Shown: positions 1-9,041 of the stretch, in pieces
How positions within the stretch are numbered: position 1 is the stretch's first letter
How the letters are laid out: each line of letters starts with the position of its first letter
From: JBDTDV01 sp039922875
GTDB taxonomy: Bacteria > Actinomycetota > Actinomycetes > Actinomycetales > Microbacteriaceae
Assembly: GCA_039922875.1 (NCBI GenBank)
Contig: JBDTDV010000008.1
Location: 1-64,000 of the forward strand
Direction: 5' to 3'
DNA: 64,000 nucleotides
Position numbers and translations under genes: made by a program
Notes under the pieces: generated by a model
Seen by the model: the letters and a program-made list of their open reading frames with translations, nothing else
What the model was told of the DNA's origin: nothing
Databases searched by the model: none

Positions 1-599
1 TGCACTGGCGAGCGACCGCCAGGCACGGCGAACTCATGGTGCGCCAAGAAGAGCAGCGCAGCAACCCCGCGGCATGGCTCGTCGTGGACACCAGCATCAC
101 CGAGGGCAGACCGCGCGCGGGTGTCGATCCCGATTTCGAGCTTCTGGTCGAAGTCGCTGCCGCCATCGGAGTATTTCTGGTCCGCAGCGGGTTCTCCATC
201 ACCGTTGCCGAAACCGCCCGAGGTGGCAGAAGCGAGTTCGAGAGTGCCAGCGGCGAGAGAGCTTTCTTGGGCGCCCTGGCCGTCCTGCAACCGGCCGAGC
301 CTTCCGCTGGGAAAGCGGCGGCCCCGTTGGCGCAGGAGGTTCGCAGCGGCGCAGGGACGGCGCCGCTGGTGGCGGTGCTGCGGGCCGGTTCCTCGGCGGC
401 GTCCGGGGTGATGGCTTCGCTACGGCCGTATTGCGACCCCGGAATCATCTTCCTGGTCGGGTCACGGCAAGACGAATCGGCTCCGGGCGAAGCGGCCGCG
501 TACCCGGGCTGGTCCTGCATTCCGGTTGTCACTCGATCCGACATCGGTCCGGCGTGCCGAAGCGGCCTGGAAGCCACAGATCGAATAGACCATGGTTAG
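1..599 (+). CDS. DUF58 domain protein, C-terminal part (5' end outside window)
   Basis: Only the last 198 codons are present; the frame runs in from the left edge with its first whole codon at base 3. The visible protein opens with HWRATARHGELMVRQEE, the conserved DUF58 core motif in which a His-Trp pair leads into an Arg-rich stretch. The rest has the alpha/beta character of the vWA-like part of the family. DUF58 proteins usually sit between a MoxR-type AAA ATPase and a TgpA-type transglutaminase. The transglutaminase follows here with an 8-base overlap, so the two genes are translationally coupled. The exact cellular role of the family is not settled; a link to cell-envelope processes is inferred from the partners. 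Confidence 0.85.
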   Translation, partial: HWRATARHGELMVRQEEQRSNPAAWLVVDTSITEGRPRAGVDPDFELLVEVAAAIGVFLVRSGFSITVAETARGGRSEFESASGERAFLGALAVLQPAEPSAGKAAAPLAQEVRSGAGTAPLVAVLRAGSSAASGVMASLRPYCDPGIIFLVGSRQDESAPGEAAAYPGWSCIPVVTRSDIGPACRSGLEATDRIDHG

Positions 600-2904
600 C
601 GTCACCGTTGCCGGCGCCGGGCGGCCGGCGCCCGAGCGGACCGGCGTGGGCGCGCCCCGTGCCGGCTGGAGCGCACCGCACTGGCGATTGGGCGGCATGC
701 TGGCGCTGTTGGTGAGCGTCCAGGCCCTGAGTCTGGCCGGCGTGCTCGCCGGAGCCACGTGGTGGGTGCTGATGATCGGGGTCGGCTGGGGCGTCCTGGG
801 TTGTGCCGCGGCGGCCCGCTCGCTCGGCGCGCCACGCGCGGCGGTGCCCGCGATCACCGTCGGGGCCATCGTCGCCGGGATGACCGCGGCATTCGGGGCC
901 GGAACCGGTGTCTTCGGTATCGTGCCGACCCCGGCAAGCCTTGGCGTGTTCAGCCGACTCTTTGTCGGCGGCCTCGAGTCGATCGCGGTGCAGTCGGTCC
1001 CGGCCGAGCCCGTCGAGGCGCTGCTGTTCCTGATCGTCGGCGGCGCGGCACTGTGCGCGTTCGCATTCGACGTCCTCGCGGTGACACTGCGGATGCCCGC
1101 CCTCTGCGGTATCCCCGTGTTGTTCGTGATCGGCATCCCGGCGATCTTCCTGCCGGACGGGGTTTCGCCGTGGTCGCTGGTGTATTGCATGGTCGCCTAT
1201 CTGCTGCTGCTTCGGATGGATGTGGTGATCCGTCGGGGCGGATTCCAGTCGCACGCATCCGCCGGCCCGTCACGGTTGCGCGGCGTGATGATGGCTGCGA
1301 TAGCCATCGTGGTGGCCTTGGTGATCGGACTGACCGCACCCGGCTTCAGCGCCGGAGGTGCGGTGGGGGCGAATTCCGGCGGCATCCAGTTCGCCTACGG
1401 GGTGAACCCGCTGATCGACCTCGGCAAGGATCTGCGCCGGCCGAAGGCCGTGACCGCACTCACTTACACCACCACCACGACCGGAGGGGAGTACCTCAAA
1501 CTCACGACACTTGACAGGTTCACGGGTAAAACCTGGATCCACGGTGCCACCTCGCACCGGTCCCGGCCGCTGTCGCAGGGGCTTGGACCGGTGCCCGGCC
1601 TCGCACCGGGCACCAAGACGACGACCGCACGCACGGTGGTCAGTATCGGCGCGATGCAAAGCCCATGGCTTCCTGTGCCCTACCCTGCAACCCAGGTGTC
1701 CGGCTTGACCGGGAACTGGTTCGTCGCGCCAGAGGACCTCACCGTGAACAGCGTCAACTCTGCCGCCCACGGACAGCAATACCGGGTCACCAGCCTGAAG
1801 GTGGCGCCGACCCCGGGTCAGTTGCGAGCGGCGGGTCCGGTGCCGCCCAGCGTGAGCGACGACCTCGAGGTGCCGCGGAACATGCCGCGGATCATCCTCG
1901 ACACGGCCGCAAAGGTCACGGCGGATGCCGACGACCACTTCCAGCAGGCTGTCGCCCTGCAGGCGTATTTCCGCAGCGCGTTGTTTCAATATTCACTGGA
2001 CGCACCGGTGCGCGACGGGTATGACGGTGACAGCGCGGATGTGATCGCGACGTTCCTGAAGGTCAGGCGCGGATACTGCGTGCACTTCGCCGCCGCGATG
2101 GCGCTGATGGCCAGGTCCCTGGGGATACCGGCGCGGATCGCCGTCGGGTATCTGCCCGGTTCGACCACCGGCAGCAGCCCTCCTGCGGAAGCCGACTACA
2201 CCGTCAGCTCGGATGATCTGCACTCCTGGCCGGAACTGTACTTTCCCGGCGCCGGCTGGATTCCGTTCGAACCGACCGCGTCCAGGGGCGTTCTTCCCGA
2301 TTACACCCTGACCGACGTCACCACAGCACCCGCCGATGTCACCGAGCAGACCCCCAGCGCAGCGCCGGCTCCCGCCGTTCCCAAGGATAAAAACTCGGCC
2401 GCGGAAACCCTGGCTTCGGGACCGGGCGATTCCGGTCGGGTCGGCCTTCAGATCACGCTGTGGGTTTTCATCGCGCTCAGCCTTGGATTGCTACCCGCTA
2501 TTTCCAGGCAGACGATTCGTCGGCGGCGACTGCGACAGCTCTCCGATGGGGTTTCCGGCAGCGTCGTCGCCTGGCGTGAGATCACTGACACGGCCCGGGA
2601 TCTGAGATTCGGCCCGGGACCGGCCGAAACCCCACGGGCGTTCAGCGAACGGCTCAGGCAGCGCGCATCCATGACGGAATCAGAGTCGTCCGCTTTGGCC
2701 AGGATCCTGCACGCCGTGGAGCTCGATCGATACGGGCCGCCGAGGCGGATCAGGAATCCGGCAGCGGCATTGGCGAAAGATACCACCGTCGTTGCCGCGG
2801 CGCTCCATCGCGCCGTCGATCGCCCGTCCAGACTCGCGGCGTTTTTCGCGCCGCTATCGCTCATGCCGACATCCACGCAGAGAACATTGAGGACGCTCAC
2901 GTAG
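592..2904 (+). CDS. TgpA-type membrane transglutaminase-like protein
   Basis: A 770-residue membrane protein. The first third carries a series of hydrophobic helices, including a run of Val/Leu/Ala segments from about residue 35 to 250. A periplasmic-side transglutaminase fold follows. The catalytic Cys lies in GYCVHFA (Cys496) and the His in DLHSWPE (His544), followed by a WIPFEPT motif supplying the acidic environment. One more transmembrane helix is near 615-635, and the C-terminal cytosolic tail resembles DUF4129. The ATG overlaps the end of the DUF58 gene by 8 bases. MoxR-DUF58-TgpA operons are common in Actinobacteria. The substrate is unknown; action on envelope proteins or peptides is inferred from topology. 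Confidence 0.88.
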   Translation: MVSVTVAGAGRPAPERTGVGAPRAGWSAPHWRLGGMLALLVSVQALSLAGVLAGATWWVLMIGVGWGVLGCAAAARSLGAPRAAVPAITVGAIVAGMTAAFGAGTGVFGIVPTPASLGVFSRLFVGGLESIAVQSVPAEPVEALLFLIVGGAALCAFAFDVLAVTLRMPALCGIPVLFVIGIPAIFLPDGVSPWSLVYCMVAYLLLLRMDVVIRRGGFQSHASAGPSRLRGVMMAAIAIVVALVIGLTAPGFSAGGAVGANSGGIQFAYGVNPLIDLGKDLRRPKAVTALTYTTTTTGGEYLKLTTLDRFTGKTWIHGATSHRSRPLSQGLGPVPGLAPGTKTTTARTVVSIGAMQSPWLPVPYPATQVSGLTGNWFVAPEDLTVNSVNSAAHGQQYRVTSLKVAPTPGQLRAAGPVPPSVSDDLEVPRNMPRIILDTAAKVTADADDHFQQAVALQAYFRSALFQYSLDAPVRDGYDGDSADVIATFLKVRRGYCVHFAAAMALMARSLGIPARIAVGYLPGSTTGSSPPAEADYTVSSDDLHSWPELYFPGAGWIPFEPTASRGVLPDYTLTDVTTAPADVTEQTPSAAPAPAVPKDKNSAAETLASGPGDSGRVGLQITLWVFIALSLGLLPAISRQTIRRRRLRQLSDGVSGSVVAWREITDTARDLRFGPGPAETPRAFSERLRQRASMTESESSALARILHAVELDRYGPPRRIRNPAAALAKDTTVVAAALHRAVDRPSRLAAFFAPLSLMPTSTQRTLRTLT

Positions 2905-2907
2905 ACT
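2902..2907 (+). promoter_or_regulatory. -10 box for a leaderless DUF177-rpmF-rnc transcript
   Basis: TAGACT lies 8 bases before the GTG of the DUF177 gene and there is no Shine-Dalgarno sequence. This is the spacing of actinobacterial leaderless promoters. No convincing -35 element is visible. Confidence 0.45.
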
Positions 2908-2915
2908 CTCACGCC

Positions 2916-3458
2916 GTGACACGATTCAAAACCACGCCAAGCACGCTCGACGTGTACGCCATGATGCACCGTCCGGGGCAGATGCGCGAAGAGACCCTGG
3001 TTATCCCTGTGACCGAGCGGATGGGAGAGGGACTGGTTGCCGTCCAGCCGGGTTCAACAGTCTGCGCCGAACTCCGTCTTGAGTCGGTGCACGAGGGTAT
3101 TCTGGTCTCCGCCGAGGTGTCGGCGACAGCATCCGGAGTCTGCGGGCGCTGCCTGAAAGACGTCGAGCTGCCGCTCCAAGTCGATTTCCAAGAACTTTTC
3201 GCGTATTCTTCTGACGAAGCCTTTGACTATGAGGTTCACGAAGACCACGTGGATCTTGAACCTCTGATCAGAGATGCGGTAGTGCTCGCACTACCGTTTC
3301 AGCCGGTATGCCGGCCGGATTGCCCGGGACTCGATCCTGAGACAGGGCAGCGGCTGGAGGATCATCCGGACCGTGAGCCACAACAGGATGCAGATCCACG
3401 CTGGTCCGCGCTGAAGGGCTTCCAGACTTCCGAAGACACCGACGCCGGCACCGCGTAG
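2916..3458 (+). CDS. DUF177 (YceD) family protein
   Basis: A 180-residue DUF177/YceD protein, placed as usual directly before rpmF. It shows the family Cys motif CGRCLKD near residue 70 and a second Cys pair in CRPDCPGLDP near 130, which together could bind zinc. The gene is linked with 23S rRNA and L32 assembly in other bacteria because of this conserved pairing with rpmF; the molecular activity is not established. The GTG start is supported by the TAGACT box 8 bases upstream. The C-terminal 35 residues are acidic and poorly conserved in character. Confidence 0.9.
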   Translation: MTRFKTTPSTLDVYAMMHRPGQMREETLVIPVTERMGEGLVAVQPGSTVCAELRLESVHEGILVSAEVSATASGVCGRCLKDVELPLQVDFQELFAYSSDEAFDYEVHEDHVDLEPLIRDAVVLALPFQPVCRPDCPGLDPETGQRLEDHPDREPQQDADPRWSALKGFQTSEDTDAGTA

Positions 3459-3519
3459 CGCAATTCGCGGCCGGCCGATTTACGCAGGCACGTTCTGCAG
3501 ACAGAGAAGAGAGTTAGAG

Positions 3520-3723
3520 ATGGCTGTTCCCAAGCGGAAAATGTCCCGCGCCAGCACCCGGATGCGCCGTGCGCAGTGGAAGGCGACGCCGCCCACGCTC
3601 GTCAAGACCGTTGAGAACGGCAAAGTGACCTACAGCCTGCCGCATCGTGCCAAGGTGGTCGAGGACTCGGCCGGCACTGCGCTATTCCTGGAGTACAAGG
3701 GCCGCAAGGTCGCAGACGTCTAA
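3520..3723 (+). CDS. rpmF: 50S ribosomal protein L32
   Basis: 67 residues beginning MAVPKRKMSRASTRMRR, the classic L32 N-terminus. The protein has no cysteine at all, so it is the zinc-independent (C-minus) form of L32. The start follows a purine-rich leader containing GAAGAGAG. It is cotranscribed with the DUF177 gene upstream and rnc downstream (28-base gap). Confidence 0.97.
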   Translation: MAVPKRKMSRASTRMRRAQWKATPPTLVKTVENGKVTYSLPHRAKVVEDSAGTALFLEYKGRKVADV

Positions 3724-3751
3724 TCGGCGTACCCCTCGACACGAGAACTCG

Positions 3752-4456
3752 GTGCATCCGCAAGCGCATCTCACCGAAGCTGACCGCCGGTCACTTGGCA
3801 TGATGCTCGGCGTCGAAATCGACGCCAGCCTTCTTGAGTTGGCGTTGACCCACCGTTCGTTCGCGTACGAGCACGACGGCATCCCGAACAACGAGCGTCT
3901 CGAATTCCTCGGCGACTCGATTCTCGGCCAGGCGGTCACCGTCGCGTTATTCAACGAAAACCCCGACCTCCCGGAAGGGGATCTGGCCAAGCGTCGTGCA
4001 AGTCTGGTCTCCACCGTGGCGTTGGCGGAACTGGCCAGACGCATCGGTCTTGGAAAATACATTCTGCTCGGCCACGGCGAGGCCAGCAGCGGCGGCCACG
4101 ACAAGAGTTCGATTCTGGCCGACACCGTCGAGGCGATCATCGGTGCGGTATACCTGGACGCCGGTGGCGAAATCGCAACCGAGTTCGTGCTGCGTCTGCT
4201 GCGACCGATGATGGATGACGTTGACAGGTTCGGCGCGGCGATGGACCCCAAGACCAGCCTGCAAGAACTCGCGGCCGCCAGGGGGGCCGGTGCGCCGGTC
4301 TACACGGTCACCAATACCGGCCCGGATCACAACAAGATGTTCCAGGCCAGTGTCACGGCGGATGGCTTAGTCACCGCCACCGGCATCGGCACGAGTAAGA
4401 AGCAGGCCGAGATGGCCGCCGCTCTCCAGGCCTGGACGCTCGCTCAGGTGCATTAG
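3752..4456 (+). CDS. rnc: Ribonuclease III
   Basis: Cleaves double-stranded RNA, including 16S/23S precursors. The 234-residue protein has the RNase III signature NERLEFLGDSILG near residues 46-58, with the catalytic Glu and Asp, followed by a second acidic cluster in DTVEAIIGAVYLDAGG. A double-stranded RNA-binding domain occupies the last 70 residues, starting at DPKTSLQEL. I chose the GTG 28 bases after the rpmF stop because homology starts within 20 codons of it. The reading frame itself is open further upstream, into rpmF, but that part is not protein-like. Two bases separate it from mutM. Confidence 0.96.
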   Translation: MHPQAHLTEADRRSLGMMLGVEIDASLLELALTHRSFAYEHDGIPNNERLEFLGDSILGQAVTVALFNENPDLPEGDLAKRRASLVSTVALAELARRIGLGKYILLGHGEASSGGHDKSSILADTVEAIIGAVYLDAGGEIATEFVLRLLRPMMDDVDRFGAAMDPKTSLQELAAARGAGAPVYTVTNTGPDHNKMFQASVTADGLVTATGIGTSKKQAEMAAALQAWTLAQVH

Positions 4457-4458
4457 CC

Positions 4459-5373
4459 GTGCCGGAACTACCCGAGGTCGAGGTCGTCCGAGCCGGGCTG
4501 GAACCGGCGGTGACCGGCGCCAGGATCGCCGGCGTTCAGGTGTACGAGGCGCGCTCGCTGAGACGACACGTTTCGGCTTCCGGCTCGTTCGCCGAACTGC
4601 TCACCGGCCGAACCATGCTCGCAGCGGTGCGGCGCGGCAAATTCCTCTGGTTCCCGTTGGCTCCTGCTGCCACCGGCGAGGCGGCCGGGCAGGCCCTGGT
4701 GGTGCACCTGGGGATGAGCGGTCAGGTGTTACTGCGCGCTCCGGGCGCGTCACCGGAACGCCAGCTGCGCATCCAACTGCAGCTGGAGCATCCCGAACAC
4801 GGCGAGCTTTGGATGAACTTCCTCGACCAGCGGATCTTCGGTTCGATGGCCGTCGATGCGCTGATCCCCACCTCAGACGGGTTGCCCGGCGGCGTCGGAT
4901 CCGTCTCGCCGACCGTTCCCAGTCCCGTCACGCATATCGCCCGGGACCCGTTGGATCCGGCATTTTCGGATGCCGCATTTCTCGCTGCGCTCAGCCACCG
5001 ACGCTCGGCGATCAAACGGGTGCTGCTGGACCAGAACACGGTCAGCGGGATCGGCAATATTTACGCCGATGAGGCGTTGTGGGCTGCGCGCATCAACGCA
5101 GAGCAACTTGCGCAGAGCCTGAGCCGGCGACGGGCGAAGTCCCTGCTGGCCGAGGTGCGGCTGGTGTTCGGCAAGGCACTGGCAGAGGGGGGCACCAGCT
5201 TCGACGCGCAGTACGTGAACGTGAACGGGGCATCCGGGTACTTCGCGCACAGCCTGAACGCGTATGGCCGGGCTGGGCAACCCTGTGCCCGCTGTGGGAC
5301 TGCGATCGTTCGGGTTTCGTTCATGAATCGGTCATCGCACTTCTGCCCGCGCTGCCAACGTCTGCGGGCCTGA
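4459..5373 (+). CDS. mutM: Formamidopyrimidine-DNA glycosylase (Fpg/MutM)
   Basis: Base-excision repair enzyme that removes 8-oxoguanine and formamidopyrimidines and nicks the abasic site. The N-terminus reads PELPEVE after the initiator Met, giving the catalytic Pro and Glu. The family Lys sits in RRGKFLWF. The C-terminus carries the zinc finger CARCG...CPRCQ that contacts DNA. Length is 304 residues, slightly above the usual 270-290. The GTG start lies 2 bases after rnc, so the two genes are cotranscribed. Confidence 0.96.
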   Translation: MPELPEVEVVRAGLEPAVTGARIAGVQVYEARSLRRHVSASGSFAELLTGRTMLAAVRRGKFLWFPLAPAATGEAAGQALVVHLGMSGQVLLRAPGASPERQLRIQLQLEHPEHGELWMNFLDQRIFGSMAVDALIPTSDGLPGGVGSVSPTVPSPVTHIARDPLDPAFSDAAFLAALSHRRSAIKRVLLDQNTVSGIGNIYADEALWAARINAEQLAQSLSRRRAKSLLAEVRLVFGKALAEGGTSFDAQYVNVNGASGYFAHSLNAYGRAGQPCARCGTAIVRVSFMNRSSHFCPRCQRLRA

Positions 5374-5441
5374 ACACAGGCTGGCCGAACGGCGTTGCGC
5401 CTCCCCGGGCTGGGGCGCCCGGTCCGGTACCGTGGACCCAT

Positions 5442-5469
5442 CCTGATTCAACCGTCCTGATTCAACCGT
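5442..5469 (+). repeat. 14-bp perfect tandem duplication before smc
   Basis: CCTGATTCAACCGT occurs twice head to tail, ending 12 bases before the smc start. A TACCGT hexamer at 5428-5433 could be the -10 of an smc promoter, in which case the duplication lies in the 5' leader. Confidence 0.9.
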
Positions 5470-5481
5470 GGAGGCTGTGCG

Positions 5482-8400
5482 GTGTATTTGAAGAGCCTGA
5501 CCCTCAAAGGGTTCAAGTCCTTCGCGCAGCCGACCACGTTCGCGTTCGAACCAGGGGTGACCTGCGTCGTCGGGCCGAACGGCTCGGGAAAATCGAACGT
5601 CGTCGACGCGCTGGCCTGGGTGATGGGCGAGCAGGGTGCCAAAACACTTCGCGGCGGAAAAATGGAAGACGTGATCTTCGCCGGAACCTCCACCCGCGGC
5701 CCGCTGGGTCGGGCACAGGTCATCCTCACCATCGACAACTCCGATGGCGCGCTGCCGATCGAATATTCCGAGGTGACCATCAGCCGCACGCTGTTTCGCA
5801 ATGGCGGTAGTGAGTATGCGATCAATCGGCAGAACTGTCGGCTGCTTGATGTGCAGGAGCTGCTCAGCGACTCCGGCCTTGGCCGGGAAATGCACGTCAT
5901 TGTCAGTCAGGGCCACCTCGACGCGGTGCTGCACGCCACACCGGAGGAGCGCCGTGGCTTCATCGAGGAGGCTGCCGGAATCCTCAAGCATCGTAGGCGC
6001 AAGGAGAAGACCCTGCGCAAGCTGGACGCGATGCAGGCGAACCTGACCCGGCTCAGCGATCTTGCCGGCGAGATTCGCCGCCAGTTGAAGCCGCTTGGCC
6101 ATCAGGCCGAGATCGCCCGGGAGGCGCAGTCCATTGCTGCGGTCGTGCGCGACGCCAGGATCCGGCTGCTCGCCGATGACGTGGCCGGCCTGCGCAGCGC
6201 CATAGAGGACCATTCGCACACCGAGAATCAGAGTCACAGCGAGCGCATCGTGGTGCAGGAGCAACTGGAGCAATGCCAGCTGCGGGTGCATCGGCTGGAG
6301 CAGGCCCAGCTGGGCGACGCGGTCGATACCGCCAGGCGGACCAGCTTCGGGCTTGAATCGGTCCAGGAGCGGTTGCGCAATTTGTACACCCTGGCAAACC
6401 AGCGACTGGCACTGCTCGGTTCCCAGGCGGATTCGCCAGGGACGGCGCCGATACTCACCTCCCGTGCATTGGAAGAATCCCGCATCGAGGTGGAGCGGAT
6501 GGGCGAGGCCGTGCGGGCGGCCGAGCTCGCCTGGCACGATGCCCAGGCGACGACGACCACGGCCAGGACTAGCCTGGACGCCGTTGACGAGGAGATCGCG
6601 GCGCAGAGCGCCCTGGTTTCCCAGCATGATCTCCAGGTCACCAGGCTTGCCGGCAAGGCCGACGTGGCGGCGTCAAAACTTGCCGCGGCCGAGGCGAACG
6701 TGCTCAGGCAACGCGCGGCAATGGATGCCGCAACCGCTCGCCGGAAAAGCATCGCGGAGCTGTCCGACGCCGCGGAGTCTGAAGCGTCCGCAACGCAAGG
6801 CGGCGGTGAAGGCCTCGGCCGGGCGTACGCGCTGGCACAACAGCGCGTTGCCGAAGCGGAGGGCGAGATCGAACGGCTGCGAGAGGAGCTTCACCTCCAC
6901 CAGCGTGAGCGCGACGCACTCGCGGCCCGCGCCGGTGCGCTGTCTCAGGCTTTGGATGTGCGGGACGGGTCCAGTGCACTCCTCGCGGCGCGCCTGAACG
7001 GGATCCGCGGCCTGGTGGCCGACAACGTACGGGTGGAACCCGGTTTCGAGGCGGCGATCGCCGCCGCGCTCGGCGGCCTGGCCGACGCGGTGCTCGCCGA
7101 TAACCGGGACAGTGCGCTGCAGGCTCTGATCCACGCCCGCGATGATGAGCTCGGACGAGTGGAGATCGCGGTCGGCTCCGCTCGTGCCGGTGATCCCCGG
7201 CCGGTTCCCGCGCCGGATGCGCAGGCCGATCGACCGGGTGTCGTCGCCGCGACGACGGTGGTCGCCGGGCCGGCCGGCATCCTGTCGCTCTTGGCCGACA
7301 CCGTGATCGCCGACGACCTGGACACGGCAGCTGCGGTATGGCCGCAGCTCAACGGTCAGCTCGACCGGCCGATCACCATCATCACGAAGGCCGGCGAGGT
7401 GCTCACCGAACAGGTGCTTCGCGGCGGATCGGCCGCGACTCGAAGCAAACTCGAATTAGTGGCCGGCCGGGATGCGGCCGCGGCCCGGCTTCATACGACG
7501 GCCGGCCTGATCGAGCAGGCCGAGGCGGCCCTCGATCAGCGTCGCGGCGAACTGGTCGAGGCGAAGGAGCACGCCAAGGCAACCCTTGCGGCGGTGCGCG
7601 AGTTCGATTCGCGGCTCGCCGAGCACTCCGAGAAACGCAACCGGTTGACGGTCCAGCTGGAGGCGGTTCAGGCGGAGTGCCGCCGCCTGGAGGCCGGACT
7701 GGCGGCATCCGCGGCCCTGGTCGATCAGGCCAGGCGCGAGGCGCAGTCCACCGCCGCGGAGACTGAGCGAGCCCGTTCGGCACCGCGGCCGATCCTCGAC
7801 GTGGCAACCCGCGACGAACTTTTCGCGGAATTGGAGCGAGCCAGAGATGCCGAGCTGCAGGCTCGGCTGGCGCTGGAGACCGCACGGGAGCGGCTGCGCG
7901 CCGGCCAGGCTCACGGCGAGGCCCTCGCCAGGCAACGCGAGGCCGAACGTCAGGCTGCGGAAGAAGCATCCAGGCGCGCCGCGATCCGCAAACGACAGGT
8001 GGATGCCGCGACTGAGGTCATCGGCAGCCTGCCGCCGGTTCTGGACTCGGTCGACCGGTCGGTGGCTGCAGCACGACTGGAACTGGCCTCCGCCGAAGCA
8101 GAACGGGCCGGGCAAAGCGCGCAGCTGAACGCGCTGCGTGGCGAGGAGGCGGCCCTGCGAGAGCGGCTCAGCTCGATCACCGAGAACGTGCACGGGCTCG
8201 AGTTGCAGATCTACGAGAAAAAGCTTCAGCTCTCCGGGCTACTGGAGCGCGCCGGAAGCGAGTTCGGCCTGATCGAGGAGGTGCTGGTCGCCGAGTACGG
8301 GCCGCAGGTCGCGGTACAGGTTCCGGACGAGGATGGCACCGGCCCCTACGACCGGCAGCAGCAGCAGACTCGCCTGGCCAAGGCCGAGCGCAAACTCGCT

Positions 8401-9012
8401 CAACTCGGGCGGGTCAATCCGCTGGCACTGGAGGAGTTTGCGGCATTGGAGCAGCGGCACAGCTTCCTCACCGGGCAACTCGCCGACCTCACCAAGACCC
8501 GCGCCGACCTGATCTCGATCATCGCCGACATCGACGAGAAGATGCAGACCATCTTCCACGATGCATTCGAGGACACTCGGTCGGCCTTCGCCGAGGTGTT
8601 CCCGGTCCTGTTCCCCGGCGGCACCGGCAGCATCCGGTTGACGGACCCCAGTGACCTGCTCGGCACCGGCATCGACGTCTCGGTGAAGCCGGCCGGTAAG
8701 AAGATCGAGCGGCTCACCCTGCTCTCCGGCGGTGAACGTTCCTTGGCGGCGGTGGCTCTCCTGATCGCGATCTTCAAGGCCAGACCGAGCCCGTTCTACA
8801 TCATGGACGAGGTCGAAGCAGCCCTTGACGACGCGAACCTCGGCCGCTTGTTGAGCATCTTCGAGGACCTGCGTCAGGCCAGCCAGTTGATCGTGATCAC
8901 GCACCAGAAGCGGACCATGGAAATCGCCGACGCGCTCTACGGCGTCTCGATGCGTCAAGACGGTGTCTCCGCCGTCGTCGGTCAGCGAGTCAGGCACGAG
9001 GAGGCATCCTGA
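5482..9012 (+). CDS. smc: Chromosome segregation protein SMC
   Basis: A 1176-residue SMC ATPase that organises the nucleoid together with ScpA and ScpB. The Walker A motif GPNGSGKSN is at residues 31-39. Two long Arg/Glu/Ala-rich coiled-coil arms flank the hinge at about 500-655. The ABC signature LSGGE is at 1081-1085 and the Walker B Asp-Glu pair at 1109-1110. Length and order are normal for the family. The GTG start has a GGAGG-type ribosome site 9 bases upstream. ScpA and ScpB are not in this window, as is common. The start lies just after a 14-bp tandem duplication. Confidence 0.97.
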   Translation: MYLKSLTLKGFKSFAQPTTFAFEPGVTCVVGPNGSGKSNVVDALAWVMGEQGAKTLRGGKMEDVIFAGTSTRGPLGRAQVILTIDNSDGALPIEYSEVTISRTLFRNGGSEYAINRQNCRLLDVQELLSDSGLGREMHVIVSQGHLDAVLHATPEERRGFIEEAAGILKHRRRKEKTLRKLDAMQANLTRLSDLAGEIRRQLKPLGHQAEIAREAQSIAAVVRDARIRLLADDVAGLRSAIEDHSHTENQSHSERIVVQEQLEQCQLRVHRLEQAQLGDAVDTARRTSFGLESVQERLRNLYTLANQRLALLGSQADSPGTAPILTSRALEESRIEVERMGEAVRAAELAWHDAQATTTTARTSLDAVDEEIAAQSALVSQHDLQVTRLAGKADVAASKLAAAEANVLRQRAAMDAATARRKSIAELSDAAESEASATQGGGEGLGRAYALAQQRVAEAEGEIERLREELHLHQRERDALAARAGALSQALDVRDGSSALLAARLNGIRGLVADNVRVEPGFEAAIAAALGGLADAVLADNRDSALQALIHARDDELGRVEIAVGSARAGDPRPVPAPDAQADRPGVVAATTVVAGPAGILSLLADTVIADDLDTAAAVWPQLNGQLDRPITIITKAGEVLTEQVLRGGSAATRSKLELVAGRDAAAARLHTTAGLIEQAEAALDQRRGELVEAKEHAKATLAAVREFDSRLAEHSEKRNRLTVQLEAVQAECRRLEAGLAASAALVDQARREAQSTAAETERARSAPRPILDVATRDELFAELERARDAELQARLALETARERLRAGQAHGEALARQREAERQAAEEASRRAAIRKRQVDAATEVIGSLPPVLDSVDRSVAAARLELASAEAERAGQSAQLNALRGEEAALRERLSSITENVHGLELQIYEKKLQLSGLLERAGSEFGLIEEVLVAEYGPQVAVQVPDEDGTGPYDRQQQQTRLAKAERKLAQLGRVNPLALEEFAALEQRHSFLTGQLADLTKTRADLISIIADIDEKMQTIFHDAFEDTRSAFAEVFPVLFPGGTGSIRLTDPSDLLGTGIDVSVKPAGKKIERLTLLSGGERSLAAVALLIAIFKARPSPFYIMDEVEAALDDANLGRLLSIFEDLRQASQLIVITHQKRTMEIADALYGVSMRQDGVSAVVGQRVRHEEAS

Positions 9013-9029
9013 GAGGCACCCCGGCGCAA

Positions 9030-9035
9030 TAGGCT
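9030..9035 (+). promoter_or_regulatory. -10 box for a leaderless ftsY transcript
   Basis: TAGGCT ends 6 bases before the ftsY ATG, with no Shine-Dalgarno sequence between smc and ftsY. This suggests ftsY has its own leaderless promoter in the 29-base gap. Confidence 0.5.
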
Positions 9036-9041
9036 TAAGCC

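Noticed and set aside
462..1254. Minus-strand frames opposite the transglutaminase gene.
   Set aside because: They overlap an obvious membrane protein gene and are low-complexity Arg/Ala/Pro sequences.
5332..6627. A long minus-strand frame (about 430 codons) opposite the start of smc.
   Set aside because: smc is certain on the other strand; the frame is a by-product of high GC with no motif or ribosome site.
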